From: Dietzia psychralcaliphila
GTDB taxonomy: Bacteria > Actinomycetota > Actinomycetes > Mycobacteriales > Mycobacteriaceae
Direction of reading: 5' to 3'
Assembly: GCF_003096095.1 (NCBI RefSeq)
Contig: NZ_CP015453.1
Coordinates: forward strand, 310,001-374,000
Length of the DNA: 64,000 bases
The notes beneath the pieces were generated by a model that saw only the letters and a list, made by a program, of their open reading frames with translations, searched no databases and was not told the DNA's origin. Of the stretch, positions 23,768-34,297 are shown one piece after another (within the stretch, counting starts at the first letter, position 1; each line of letters opens with the position of its first letter). The position numbers were made by a program, and so were the translations under genes.

Positions 23768-25891
23768 TCAGGGGGCCGGTTCCACCGAGAGCTCCTTGGT
23801 GGCCGGGTCGAAGACCAGCGTGCCACCCTCGAATCGCTGGGCGACGGTGCCGTCCTCGCGCTCGGTCTCGCTCGAGACCGGGAGGCCGAGCGGTCCGCGC
23901 TCGAAGCCCTGGGAGGCCCAGGCGTCGCCGATCACGCCCCACACCGGGTGGGTACCGGTCTCGGGAGAGGAGTAGAGCGCGCCGTTCTCGTGCTTGACCA
24001 GGGACACGTTGCCGAATCTCTGGACTCCGGAGAGGACCTTGCCGAGCGGACCGGCGAACTGCGAGGCGAGCCTGGTGAAGTCGCCGCCGCCGAGGTTCCC
24101 GACGGAGCCCATGTCCCCGCCGATGGCGTCCTGCACCGAACCGGCGTCGAACGGGATGTCGGCGAGCGTCTTCCCGCCGGTGAGGATGCGGGTCAGTTCG
24201 GCGACGTCCAGTCGGCCGCCGGTCAGGACGGTCCGGAGGGCGGAGGTCACCGCGTCCTGGACGCTTCCCTGGGTGAGGCCCGGGCTGGACGAGCCGCCGG
24301 TGCCGGGCCGCGGGGTGGTCCCGGGGTTGGTGACCGGGGGAGTGGGGTTGGACGGGGGATTGGTCGGAGCCGGGGACCCGCCGCCGGTCTTGGCGTAGGC
24401 GGCCGCGATGTCGCGGATCTGGCCCATCTTGGCGTAGCCCGCGTTACCCGGGCACGAGGTGTTGCCGACGTCGCGGTGGGCGAAGATGTTGGGTAGCCGG
24501 ACCGCGGTGCCCATGGGGAACTTGGTGTACGAGGTGCCCTCGGAGTAGTGGGTGTCGGTGCCCTTGGGGTCGACGCCGGCGAGCGACAGGCGCCAGCCGA
24601 TGACCTCGCCCATCTTGCGCACGGTGGCGTCGGACGGGGCGACGGTGGAGTAGTCGCCCATCATCGAGATGCCGAAGGTGTTGCCGTTGAAGCCGCCGGC
24701 GTGTGCGCCCTGGACGTTGCGGTTGAGTCCGCCCCGACGACCCTCGAAGGCCTGCCCGTACTTGTCGACCATCACGTTGTAGCCGACGTCGCACCAGCCC
24801 AGGTTGCGTGCGTGGTAGACGTAGATGCCCCGCACGACGCCCGCCGAACCCTCGCGGGTGTAGTTGTTGCTGCCCGCGGTGTGGTGGACCGTGGCGGCGG
24901 CCAACGTCGTGTCGTAGGCGGTGCCTCCGCAGCGGATGGACTCGTCGGCACCCCAGCCGCCGCGGGTGATGATCGACGGCTGCTTGGCGGCGATGTCGCC
25001 GTTCACGCCGGAGCCACCCTGCGCGGTGATGTCGCCGAACGACTCGGCGTCGGGCGTCGGGGTGTCGTCGGGGGAGAGCAGGACGGCGGTGACGTCGGTG
25101 GCGTCGGTGTCGGTTGTCTCGGCCACCGGCTTGATGTCGGCGTAGCGCGTCGGGACCGGCGGTGTGTCGTCGGTGGCGGACCGCGCGGGTGCGGGCTCTG
25201 CCGACCGGGTGGACGCCACGTCGCTCTGCGCGGGGGTCTCCGTGGCCGGGGCATCGGCGGTGTCGGACGCCGGGGTCTCGGATGCTGCGGACCGGGGCGC
25301 TTCGGACTCGGGAGCGTCAGAATCGGGGGTCTCGGATGCGGTGGCGCCGGACTCGGTGGTTTCCGAATCGCTGACCTCCGGCTCGTCGGCCAGCGACGTG
25401 TCCGCGACGTCGACCCCGGAGAGCTTGATCTGGACGGTGGTGGAGTCGACGCCCAGGAAGACCGGCTCGGTGCCGCCGGTGCCGGTGGTGCTCTCGCCCT
25501 TGCCGTCGACGGCCTCGGCCTCGTACCACGGGCCCCAGGACCCGTCTGGGTTCTTGGCGCGCAGGGCCGCGACGGCCTCCGGGTTGTGCCCCTTCCACGT
25601 GACGCCGACCATCGAGAACGGCGTCTCGGAGGTGACCTCCCTGACGGGGGCCGAGCCCACCGCGATATCGGTGTCCACGCCGGCCGCTGCGGGTGCGTCG
25701 GCGAGGGCGACCTCGGTCGTCCCAGTCGGGACGGCGCTGCCCGCGGTGGCGGTGATGTCATCTCCGGACTCGACCAGGTGGTCCGCCCCGTATACGGCGA
25801 GGGGCGTGACGACGGACGCCGCGACCGCCACCGCGAGGGCGAGGGTCCGGCGTCGACCGCTGATGTTCAGGGGGCGGCGTCGTGTTCTCAA
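23768..25891 (-). CDS. N-acetylmuramoyl-L-alanine amidase, PGRP domain, with LGFP-type repeat
   Basis: This 707-residue secreted amidase cleaves the bond between muramic acid and the peptide stem of peptidoglycan. It has an N-terminal signal sequence (about residues 1-40), a long Ala/Thr/Ser/Asp/Glu-rich spacer, and a PGRP/Amidase_2 domain whose zinc site is His336/His337 (TVHHTAG), His472 (NIFAHRD) and Cys480 (TSCPG). A Pro/Gly linker follows, then one LGFP-type repeat near the C-terminus. The N-terminal part before the spacer matches a mycobacterial-type conserved domain. No ATG is available; TTG 25891 has GGAGA 5 bp upstream and puts the signal sequence at the terminus, so I chose it. M. 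tuberculosis Rv3811 is the counterpart. Confidence 0.88.
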   Translation of the reverse strand: MRTRRRPLNISGRRRTLALAVAVAASVVTPLAVYGADHLVESGDDITATAGSAVPTGTTEVALADAPAAAGVDTDIAVGSAPVREVTSETPFSMVGVTWKGHNPEAVAALRAKNPDGSWGPWYEAEAVDGKGESTTGTGGTEPVFLGVDSTTVQIKLSGVDVADTSLADEPEVSDSETTESGATASETPDSDAPESEAPRSAASETPASDTADAPATETPAQSDVASTRSAEPAPARSATDDTPPVPTRYADIKPVAETTDTDATDVTAVLLSPDDTPTPDAESFGDITAQGGSGVNGDIAAKQPSIITRGGWGADESIRCGGTAYDTTLAAATVHHTAGSNNYTREGSAGVVRGIYVYHARNLGWCDVGYNVMVDKYGQAFEGRRGGLNRNVQGAHAGGFNGNTFGISMMGDYSTVAPSDATVRKMGEVIGWRLSLAGVDPKGTDTHYSEGTSYTKFPMGTAVRLPNIFAHRDVGNTSCPGNAGYAKMGQIRDIAAAYAKTGGGSPAPTNPPSNPTPPVTNPGTTPRPGTGGSSSPGLTQGSVQDAVTSALRTVLTGGRLDVAELTRILTGGKTLADIPFDAGSVQDAIGGDMGSVGNLGGGDFTRLASQFAGPLGKVLSGVQRFGNVSLVKHENGALYSSPETGTHPVWGVIGDAWASQGFERGPLGLPVSSETEREDGTVAQRFEGGTLVFDPATKELSVEPAP

Positions 25892-27469
<1,578 letters not shown>

Positions 27470-27542
27470 CGGGAGGGCCGGGGCGGCGGGACCGGCTGTC
27501 GGCCGGCTCCGGGTTCACGTCCCCGCGGGGCCGGTGCGACCG

Positions 27543-28943
27543 TCAGGCGTCGGGCCCTACGGACAGGCGCCGCACGACCTCGTCGCGCTGGGCCGCGTGC
27601 ACCAGGGTGGGTTTGGCCTCGCCGAGATGCTCGAGCACCGGGGTGACCGAGGACCAGAAGCGACTCAGCGAGCTCAACCCCTCGTTCTCCGCACGGGCCT
27701 GCGCGCGCTCTGCCCGGGTGTCGCCCGAGCGGGTCGGGTGGTGGGCGGCGCGCTTGCCCTCGACGCGGCCGTCCTTGCGCTGGGAGATCACGTAGCCGAG
27801 CGCGAACGCGACACTCCGCGGCATGCGGCCGGTGAGCAGGACATCGGCCTCGGGGTAGTCGTCGAGCACCTGCTCGACCGCGCCGGAGAGCTCCTCCACG
27901 ATCCGGGCGAACGCGCGCCGGTCGATCTGCCGACCGCTCGCGCCCGGGTACCACCGGCCGGACGGGAGGGTCCAGGGCAGGAGAGTCTCGACGCCGTCGG
28001 TGGGGGCGGTGGGACCCACGACGACGACGAGGTCCGCCGTCGCCCGCAGGGGATGCTGCGCATCGACCTCGGAAACCGCCCCGCCGCCGTCGAGCTGCAG
28101 CGAGAGCCACACGCGACCCACGGCGGTCCGGTCCGCGGTCACGGCATCGGAGGGGCCGTCTTGCGGGGGCGCGGCATCTGGCGGCACGGTTGTCGATGGC
28201 ACGGCAGTCGACGGCACTGCTTTTGACGACACGGCAGTCGACGGCAGGGCAGCCGGGCGTGCCGCGCCGAACGTGACCATCGACAGCTCGGAGTCCAGTC
28301 GGCTCCGCCGCGACCGCCACCGGCGCTCGGCCCACATGTCGTCGCCGTCGTCGAAGAACACGGTCCGCACCCCGGTGTCCCCTCCGGGCAGTCGCCGTCG
28401 TCGCGCGCTCGTGGGCAGCTCCGCGAGGTGGGTGCGCTCACGCAGGAGGGTGTCGTATCCCACTGCCAGGGCGGCGGGGAACGCCAGGTTGGGGGCTAGG
28501 ACGTAGCCGGTCGCGTCGTCGTCGTCGTTCATCGCACGTTCGAGCTCGTCCGAGATGTGGTCGACTTCGCGCCGCAGGTCCACGACCTCGTAGTCGGTGC
28601 CGAACCACCCGGTCGCGGAACGGAAGTCCAGACTCCGGGCGTTGGCCACGTCCACGGCGGCGCGCATCCGGTCGGCGGTCTCGGCCGGGAGCAGCCGCAG
28701 GTAGTACAGGGTGCCGTTGTGGGCGATGAGCCATGCGCGCGCCGCCATCGCCAGGATGAGCACCGCCAGGGTCCCGACGAACCAGGCGAGGCGGGAGGGG
28801 GAGGTGCATTCCTGCGACCACAGGTCCGGCACCGAAGAGATGGTGCACGCCGAGTCGCGGGTGATGAGATCCTCCGCGACCAGACCGCCGAATGCGGTGG
28901 TCAGGGCGACCGTGATCGCGATGAGGGTTTCCAGGATGAACAT
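27543..28943 (-). CDS. Two-TM protein with a tandem SAVED/CARF-like domain (tentative)
   Basis: The 466-residue product has two N-terminal transmembrane helices (about residues 2-22 and 52-72), a helical linker, and two weakly similar halves. Each half has the pattern (A/M)P-x4-6-A-x(A)-x-G-Y: YVLAPNLAFPAALAVGYD and TGRMPRSVAFALGYVIS. SAVED domains are made of two CARF-like units that bind cyclic oligonucleotides, and two-TM SAVED effectors (Cap14 type) are known, so I suggest this as a remote match only. A 15-bp tandem repeat codes a variable S-T-A-V-P linker between the halves. No nucleotidyltransferase gene lies nearby. The ATG at 28943 follows a TAACCT hexamer by 7 bp. It could also be an ordinary conserved membrane protein. 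Confidence 0.55.
   Translation of the reverse strand: MFILETLIAITVALTTAFGGLVAEDLITRDSACTISSVPDLWSQECTSPSRLAWFVGTLAVLILAMAARAWLIAHNGTLYYLRLLPAETADRMRAAVDVANARSLDFRSATGWFGTDYEVVDLRREVDHISDELERAMNDDDDATGYVLAPNLAFPAALAVGYDTLLRERTHLAELPTSARRRRLPGGDTGVRTVFFDDGDDMWAERRWRSRRSRLDSELSMVTFGAARPAALPSTAVSSKAVPSTAVPSTTVPPDAAPPQDGPSDAVTADRTAVGRVWLSLQLDGGGAVSEVDAQHPLRATADLVVVVGPTAPTDGVETLLPWTLPSGRWYPGASGRQIDRRAFARIVEELSGAVEQVLDDYPEADVLLTGRMPRSVAFALGYVISQRKDGRVEGKRAAHHPTRSGDTRAERAQARAENEGLSSLSRFWSSVTPVLEHLGEAKPTLVHAAQRDEVVRRLSVGPDA
28183..28257. repeat. 15-bp tandem repeat in the two-TM gene
   Basis: Five units of the form GGCACGGCAGTCGAC code a PSTAV/PSTTV linker in frame. Confidence 0.75.
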
Positions 28944-29267
28944 CCGGACGAGGTTAGCGGGATGCTCAGCGTGTTCACCACCGGCCTGCCTCGGACCAGC
29001 CTCGGACCGGCTTCCGCCCTGCCGTGTCGGCGAGCCCGAGCGGAGCAGGAGTGCCAGCCCGGAGGGTGGACGTTCCCACTGCGGCCTTTCGGTACATCCG
29101 CCGCAGCCAGCACGACCATTCCTGCCCTGGTCCGCGAGAGTCCGGGCAGTTCGCCCGTGTTTCTCTGGGCGGTCCTTCCAGCCCCAGGCCGGGGCCGCTC
29201 CGGGTGTGCATTCGGGTCTGCCGAAAAGGGCGAGACGACGACGAAGCGCCGCGCCTAGAGTGGACGC
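28944..29267. promoter_or_regulatory. Divergent intergenic region with both -10 elements
   Basis: AGGTTA at 28951-28956 (TAACCT on the minus strand) serves the two-TM gene with a 7-bp gap, and TAGAGT at 29256-29261 serves the DUF5129 gene with a 6-bp gap. Between them I see only a short direct repeat (GCCTCGGACC, about 28986-29009). The ORFs here lack coding bias. Confidence 0.45.
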
Positions 29268-30704
29268 ATGATCAGCTCGGTATCCCGTCTCCGCCTCCTG
29301 CTCGTGGTGCTGTCCGGCGCCGCGGCCCTGCTGCTCTTCCTGCTCCCACTCGCCCCGGCCGGAGCCCAGGCTCCGGCACCCGCCCCAGCCCCCGGGCAGG
29401 CCACGGCGGTCGGCGTCGGCATCACCGACGGGGCCGGTGTGCTCTCGCCGGGGGATCAGGATCTGCTCCGCACCGAGACCGAGCGCATCGCGTTCCCGCC
29501 GCAGGTGCAGCAGGTCGAGTACCTGGTCTTCGACGACGGGAACGACAACCTCAACGACACCACCGAGCGATTCGCCCAGGCCGAGCGGCCGGATCTCGTG
29601 TCGGAGGACAGGGAGAAGTGGGCGCCCGGAACCCTGATCGTGGCCAACGACGTGGAGTCGCGGCAGGTCGGCATCTACTGCGGGGACGACGTCTGCGCGG
29701 CGCTCGACATCTTCGAGGGCCGGCACCTCGACGGCTCGCTGGAGGCCATGAAGGACCCGATGCGGCGCGACAACCACGCGGTCGGCCTGCTCGCGGGTGC
29801 GCAGGCGGCGGCCGATCCCACGGTCCTGGCACCGGAGTCCGAGGGGATGCCGTCCTGGCTGCCGTGGGCGCTCGGCGGCGCGGGCGTCGTGGGCGCGGGC
29901 GCGATCGGTGCGGCCGTCGCGGCGAGTCGCAAGAAGGAGGCGACGACGGCGAGGGAACGCTACGACCGGGTCTCCCGCGAGTACGGGCGGGTCGCGGGGG
30001 AGCTCACCGGGCTGGACATCCGCGCCAACTCGCTCACGTCCCCGCTGGCCGACGACGAGCTGAGGTCGCAGTGGGAGGACGTGCGGGACCGCTTCCTCGC
30101 GCTGGACACCGTCATGGGCCGGATCGGTGACCTGCGGCCTGAATCGAAGGACTCCGAGTTCCGCGAGAAGGCCGCCGACATCGAGACCGCGCACACCACG
30201 GTCGATCAGATGGAGACGGCGGAGAAGAACATCGACCAGCTCTTCCGCATGGAGCAGGGCGATGCCGACGTGCGCCGTCGCCAACTCGGTGAGCTGCACG
30301 AGGACATGCTCGCCGCCGCGCTGGGAACAGAGGATGAGCGGCTCGCCGCCGAGGCCAAGGCCCTCGATGCGCGTGCGGACGAGCTCTCGAAGGACACACA
30401 GGCGGCCGACTTCATGGACCGCTACGCCCGGCTCGTGGTGGACTACCGGCTCGTGGTCGAGGCGATCCGGGTCCGCGAGATGTCGGATGTGGAGGCGGCT
30501 GACGACGCGGGCGACCGACACGCGCCGAGACTGTACGACCGGGACTGGCGCGCGGGCTACGGCTACAACGGCTTCGTGCCGTTCTACGTGGTCTCGAGCT
30601 GGCACGCTCACGACGTGCAAGCGGCCGAGGCGGCGTCGAGCGCCACCAACACCAGCTACTCGAACGCCTCGTTCTCCGGGGGCGGCGGGTCGAGCGGCTA
30701 CTGA
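29268..30704 (+). CDS. DUF5129 / TPM-like membrane protein
   Basis: The 478-residue product has a signal sequence (about 1-33), a TPM-like extracytoplasmic domain from 45 to 185 with ITDGAGVLSPGDQDLLR at its start, one transmembrane helix near 198-218, and a long acidic coiled-coil domain ending in a Gly/Ser-rich tail (GGGGSSGY). This is the layout of actinobacterial DUF5129 proteins, related to TPM domains of unsettled function. ATG 29268 lies 6 bp after TAGAGT and is probably leaderless. It is divergent from the two-TM gene and converges on the cyclophilin gene. Confidence 0.8.
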   Translation: MISSVSRLRLLLVVLSGAAALLLFLLPLAPAGAQAPAPAPAPGQATAVGVGITDGAGVLSPGDQDLLRTETERIAFPPQVQQVEYLVFDDGNDNLNDTTERFAQAERPDLVSEDREKWAPGTLIVANDVESRQVGIYCGDDVCAALDIFEGRHLDGSLEAMKDPMRRDNHAVGLLAGAQAAADPTVLAPESEGMPSWLPWALGGAGVVGAGAIGAAVAASRKKEATTARERYDRVSREYGRVAGELTGLDIRANSLTSPLADDELRSQWEDVRDRFLALDTVMGRIGDLRPESKDSEFREKAADIETAHTTVDQMETAEKNIDQLFRMEQGDADVRRRQLGELHEDMLAAALGTEDERLAAEAKALDARADELSKDTQAADFMDRYARLVVDYRLVVEAIRVREMSDVEAADDAGDRHAPRLYDRDWRAGYGYNGFVPFYVVSSWHAHDVQAAEAASSATNTSYSNASFSGGGGSSGY

Positions 30705-30719
30705 CCCACGGAGGCCGGC

Positions 30720-31469
30720 TCAGCCCTCGACGATCTCCACAGACTCGATCGTGTGCACCGTCCGCGGGGCGCCCTGCGGGCTGCCGTCGTCCTCGATCGC
30801 CGTGACGGCGTCCATCCCGTCGGTGACGGTGCCGAAGAGGCTGTAGTCCGGCGGCAGTGACACGCCGGAGTCGCCGGTGACGATGAAGAACTGCGAACCG
30901 TTGGTGTCCGGGCCCGCGTTGGCCATGGCCATCGAGCCGACCTCGTACTCGCCGTCGGCGGGGAGCTCGTCGGAGAACTGGTAGCCCGGGCCGCCGCTGC
31001 CGGTGCCCTGCGGGTCGCCGCCCTGGATCATGAAGCCGGGGATCACCCGGTGGAAGGTGATGCCCTCGTAGTACTTGTGGCGGGCCAGGTACACGAAGTT
31101 GTTCACCGTCTCCGGGGCCTTCTCCTCGAGCAGGTCCACGGTGACGACGCCGGCGTCGGTGGTGATGACGGCGGAGTAGTCGACCCCGGGTGTCAGGCAC
31201 ATCGGCGGGGCGGAGTCGAACGAGGTGATGCGTTCGCTCGTGCCCTCGGTGGGCGGGCACTCGACCGCGTCGGACGCGCCGCCGTCGGACGTGTCCGCCT
31301 CTGGCTGCGTCTCGGACTGGGTCGCCGCGGTCGTGCCGGTGGCCGTCGCGTCCTCGGAGGCCGAGTCGTCCGCGCCGCAGCCGGCGAGCGCGAGGGGCAC
31401 CGACAGGGCGAGGATCCCGAGGGTGGATCGGACGGTCGGACGGGGCCGGGCTGTGGCGGTGAGGTGCAT
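30720..31469 (-). CDS. Lipoprotein peptidyl-prolyl cis-trans isomerase (cyclophilin)
   Basis: This 249-residue protein has a lipobox LALAGC (Cys31), a Ser/Thr/Glu-rich linker, and a cyclophilin domain with FHRVIPGFMIQGGDPQGTG and SQFFIVTG. The catalytic Arg of FHRVI and the FMIQGGD segment are intact, so it should isomerise proline bonds in exported proteins. ATG 31469 lies 6 bp after TAGTCT on the minus strand, consistent with a leaderless transcript. It belongs to the three-gene block that separates glf from glfT2. Confidence 0.92.
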   Translation of the reverse strand: MHLTATARPRPTVRSTLGILALSVPLALAGCGADDSASEDATATGTTAATQSETQPEADTSDGGASDAVECPPTEGTSERITSFDSAPPMCLTPGVDYSAVITTDAGVVTVDLLEEKAPETVNNFVYLARHKYYEGITFHRVIPGFMIQGGDPQGTGSGGPGYQFSDELPADGEYEVGSMAMANAGPDTNGSQFFIVTGDSGVSLPPDYSLFGTVTDGMDAVTAIEDDGSPQGAPRTVHTIESVEIVEG

Positions 31470-31475
31470 GGCTCG

Positions 31476-31481
31476 AGACTA
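31476..31481 (-). promoter_or_regulatory. -10 element of the cyclophilin gene, leaderless
   Basis: TAGTCT on the minus strand ends 6 bp before ATG 31469. Confidence 0.5.
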
Positions 31482-31641
31482 GAGGCTGCGTCGACACAGG
31501 TGGGACCCCGGTTCCGCGTGGTGGGCGGGATCGCCCCGGCCCGCCGGGTACGATCGACCCGGCTTTCGACTAGCGACGGCGCGACGCGGGACGTGCACGA
31601 GGGCGGACAGTGTGTGCCGTCGGAAACGGGGACTCATCCAT

Positions 31642-33648
31642 ATGCAACACCACGGCCACCACGAACTGGTCGACGAGGTCGAGCGGTCGGTCGCCGGGCT
31701 CGCGGACCCGCTCGGCCGGGAGTGCCTCCAGCGGATCATCCTGCCCCGGGCCGGTGAGCCCCTGGACGTGAGGTCGCTCTACCTCGGGGAGGCCCCCACC
31801 AACGCCCGCCGCGCGCACTCCGCCGGCCGCACCACGCTGAGCATCGGCGCGGACTCCGAGGTCTCCTTCGCCACCTACTTCAACGCGTTCGCCGCGGCGT
31901 ACTGGCGGCGCTGGACCATCCTCGGCGACGTGGTCCTGCGGCTGACGATCCGCGGCGCCGGCCGCGTGGACCTCTACCGGTCCAAGATCGACGGGTCGCG
32001 GATCGCGATCACCGGGGACGTCGTGGGAGAGCCGGGCGAGGCGGGCGCGGACCGGGTGACGACGGTCGAGTTCGTCTGCGACCTGGGCCCGTTCGAGGAC
32101 GGCGGCTGGATCTGGTTCGACCTCACCTCCGACACGGACGTCGAGTTGCTCGCCGGTGGCTGGTACTCGGCCGTGGACGCGCCCGCGACCCGCCCGGACG
32201 CGGGCCCGGACGGCACCCCCGACCCGTCTGTGCAGGTGCCCAACGACCGCCGGGTGACCATCGGGATCCCCACGTTCAACCGACCCGGGGACGCGGTCGC
32301 GGCGCTGCGGGCGCTCACCTCCGACCCCGAGGTGGACGCGGTCCTGGACGCCGTGCTCATGCCGGACCAGGGCAACCGCAAGGTGCGCGACGAGCCCGGG
32401 TTCGCTGAGGCCGCCGAGTACCTGGGCGAGCGCCTGCGGATCTTCGACCAGCCCAACCTGGGCGGTTCGGGCGGGTACAGCCGCATCATGTACGAGGCCC
32501 GGCGACTCACCGATTCGCCGTACATCCTGTACATGGACGACGACATCGAGATCGAGCCCGACTCGATCCTGCGGGCCCTGGCCTTCGCCCGATTCTCCAC
32601 GGTCCCGATGCTGGTCGGCGGCCAGATGCTCAACCTGCAGGAGCGCAGCCACCTCCACACCATGGGCGAGGTGGTGGGAGCGCACGACTTCATGTGGACC
32701 GCCGCCCCGCACGCGGACTACGACTACGACTTCTCCCGGTACCCCCTGACGGACCGGGAGAACCCCAAGGAACTCCACCGCCGGATCGACGTGGACTACA
32801 ACGGCTGGTGGATGTGCCTCATCCCGCGCGTGGTGGCGGAGAAGATCGGGCAGCCCCTGCCGCTGTTCATCAAGTGGGACGACGCGGAATACGGGTTGCG
32901 GGCCCGCCGGGCCGGTCATCCCACGGTGTCCATGCCGGGCGTGGCGATCTGGCACATGGCGTGGTCGGACAAGGACGATGCGATCGACTGGCAGGCCTAC
33001 TTCCACCTGCGCAACCGCCTGGTGGTGGCCTCGCTCTACCACGACGGCGACCACAAGGGCATCATGCAGTCCAGCCTGAAAGCGCTGGTCAAGCACCTGG
33101 TATGCCTCGAGTATTCGACGGTGGCCATCCAGATCGAGGCCGTCCGCGACTTCCTCCGCGGCCCGGAGGCGCTCTACGAGTTGCTGCCGACGGCGCTGCC
33201 CAAGGTGCGGGCGATGCGCGCGGAGTTCCCCGACGCCGTGGTGATCCCCTCGGCCGTGGACCTGCCCGCGCCCTCGGGTGCCCCGGCCGGGATCCACTCG
33301 GAGCCCCGGGGCAGGGTCCGCAAGGCCCTGGCCCTGGCCAAGGGGCTCTCGCACACCCTGAGCCGGGACGACAAGGTGCACCACGAGGTGCCGCAGGCGA
33401 ACTTCCCGCCCGTGGAGGCGCGCTGGTACTCGCTGAGCCGGGTCGACGGCGCCACCGTCACCACCGCCGACGGCCGCGGGGTGGTCTACCGCAAGCGCGA
33501 CCGTGAGCAGGCCGCGTCCCTGTTCAAGGAGTCCGTGGCCGTACACCGAGAGCTCTATCGCCGGTTCCCGGAGATGCGTCGGCGCTACCGTGACGCGCAC
33601 ACCGATCTCGTGACCAAGGAGGCCTGGGGCCGTGTCTTCGACGCCTGA
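31642..33648 (+). CDS. glfT2: Galactofuranosyltransferase
   Basis: This 668-residue bifunctional GT2 enzyme polymerises galactan with alternating beta-1,5 and beta-1,6 galactofuranose residues. It has an N-terminal beta-sandwich domain, a GT-A core with DDD metal-binding (Asp299-301), WDDAEYG (Asp413, Asp414) and His438 in WHMAW, and a helical C-terminus. Its length is slightly above the mycobacterial enzyme. The start is ATG 31642; a GTG at 31612 is in frame, and the ribosome site is weak for both. It starts a tightly packed operon: the next gene overlaps its 3' end by 17 bp. Candidate -10: TACGAT at 31549-31554. Confidence 0.96.
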   Translation: MQHHGHHELVDEVERSVAGLADPLGRECLQRIILPRAGEPLDVRSLYLGEAPTNARRAHSAGRTTLSIGADSEVSFATYFNAFAAAYWRRWTILGDVVLRLTIRGAGRVDLYRSKIDGSRIAITGDVVGEPGEAGADRVTTVEFVCDLGPFEDGGWIWFDLTSDTDVELLAGGWYSAVDAPATRPDAGPDGTPDPSVQVPNDRRVTIGIPTFNRPGDAVAALRALTSDPEVDAVLDAVLMPDQGNRKVRDEPGFAEAAEYLGERLRIFDQPNLGGSGGYSRIMYEARRLTDSPYILYMDDDIEIEPDSILRALAFARFSTVPMLVGGQMLNLQERSHLHTMGEVVGAHDFMWTAAPHADYDYDFSRYPLTDRENPKELHRRIDVDYNGWWMCLIPRVVAEKIGQPLPLFIKWDDAEYGLRARRAGHPTVSMPGVAIWHMAWSDKDDAIDWQAYFHLRNRLVVASLYHDGDHKGIMQSSLKALVKHLVCLEYSTVAIQIEAVRDFLRGPEALYELLPTALPKVRAMRAEFPDAVVIPSAVDLPAPSGAPAGIHSEPRGRVRKALALAKGLSHTLSRDDKVHHEVPQANFPPVEARWYSLSRVDGATVTTADGRGVVYRKRDREQAASLFKESVAVHRELYRRFPEMRRRYRDAHTDLVTKEAWGRVFDA

Positions 33649-34297
33649 GACCGCGTCCGGGCCGGCCGGCCCCGACGACACCGGCGGGGCCGGCCCCACG
33701 GTCGACATCCCCGTTCCCACCGGCGAGGTCAGGTTGCTGGCCGGGATCCAGCGGCGGCTCCTCGCGGTGCCAGGGTTGCGTGAGGCGGCCGTGACGCTCT
33801 CGCACGTCGGTGAGCACGCGCTGGGCTGGATGGCGATCGCCGCGGTCGGCGTGGTGGCCGATCCGGCCCGTCGGAGCCGGTGGGCGATGGTCGGTGTCGG
33901 CAGCTTCGGTGCGCACGCCACCTCCGTCGTCATCAAGCGGGTCGTGCGGCGTCGGCGGCCGGACCACCCCACGGTCACCGTGGGGGTGGGTACCCCCTCC
34001 TCGCTCAGCTTCCCGTCCTCCCACGCCACCTCGACCACCGCCTTCGCCCTGCTCGCGGGGGCCGTGAGCGGCGTGCCCGTGGCCCCCGCACTCGTTCCCG
34101 TCATGCTCGCGTCCAGGCTCGTGTTGGGCGTCCACTACCCTTCGGATGTGTTCGCCGGCGCCGCGGTCGGCGCGGGTTGTGCTGCGCTCACCCGCGCGGT
34201 CTGGCCCACGGATCCCGTCCAGCGCGTGCTGCCGGAGGCGCTCCGCGACGGCGCGCCCGGACCGCGCATCACCCCGACCCCCGAGGAGAATCGATGA
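33632..34297 (+). CDS. PAP2-family membrane phosphatase (decaprenylphosphoryl-phosphoribose phosphatase, Rv3807c-like)
   Basis: The 221-residue membrane protein contains the PAP2 signature: KRVVRRRRP (Lys102 to Pro110), PSSH (128-131) and SRLVLGVHYPSD (Ser161, Arg162, His168, Asp172). The catalytic histidines are intact. In M. tuberculosis the homologue removes phosphate from decaprenylphosphoryl-phosphoribose, the step between UbiA and DprE1/2 in arabinose donor synthesis. It starts at GTG 33632, overlapping glfT2 by 17 bp, and its stop overlaps ubiA as ATGA. The physical coupling of glfT2, this phosphatase and ubiA is conserved. Confidence 0.92.
   Translation: MSSTPETASGPAGPDDTGGAGPTVDIPVPTGEVRLLAGIQRRLLAVPGLREAAVTLSHVGEHALGWMAIAAVGVVADPARRSRWAMVGVGSFGAHATSVVIKRVVRRRRPDHPTVTVGVGTPSSLSFPSSHATSTTAFALLAGAVSGVPVAPALVPVMLASRLVLGVHYPSDVFAGAAVGAGCAALTRAVWPTDPVQRVLPEALRDGAPGPRITPTPEENR

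Noticed and set aside
29024-30130. 368-codon frame overlapping the DUF5129 gene
   Set aside because: Low-complexity Arg/Gly-rich frame that overlaps a gene with a signal peptide and a clear promoter.
31570-34104. 844-codon open frame on the minus strand
   Set aside because: Lies antisense to glfT2 and the PAP2 gene, which are both well supported.
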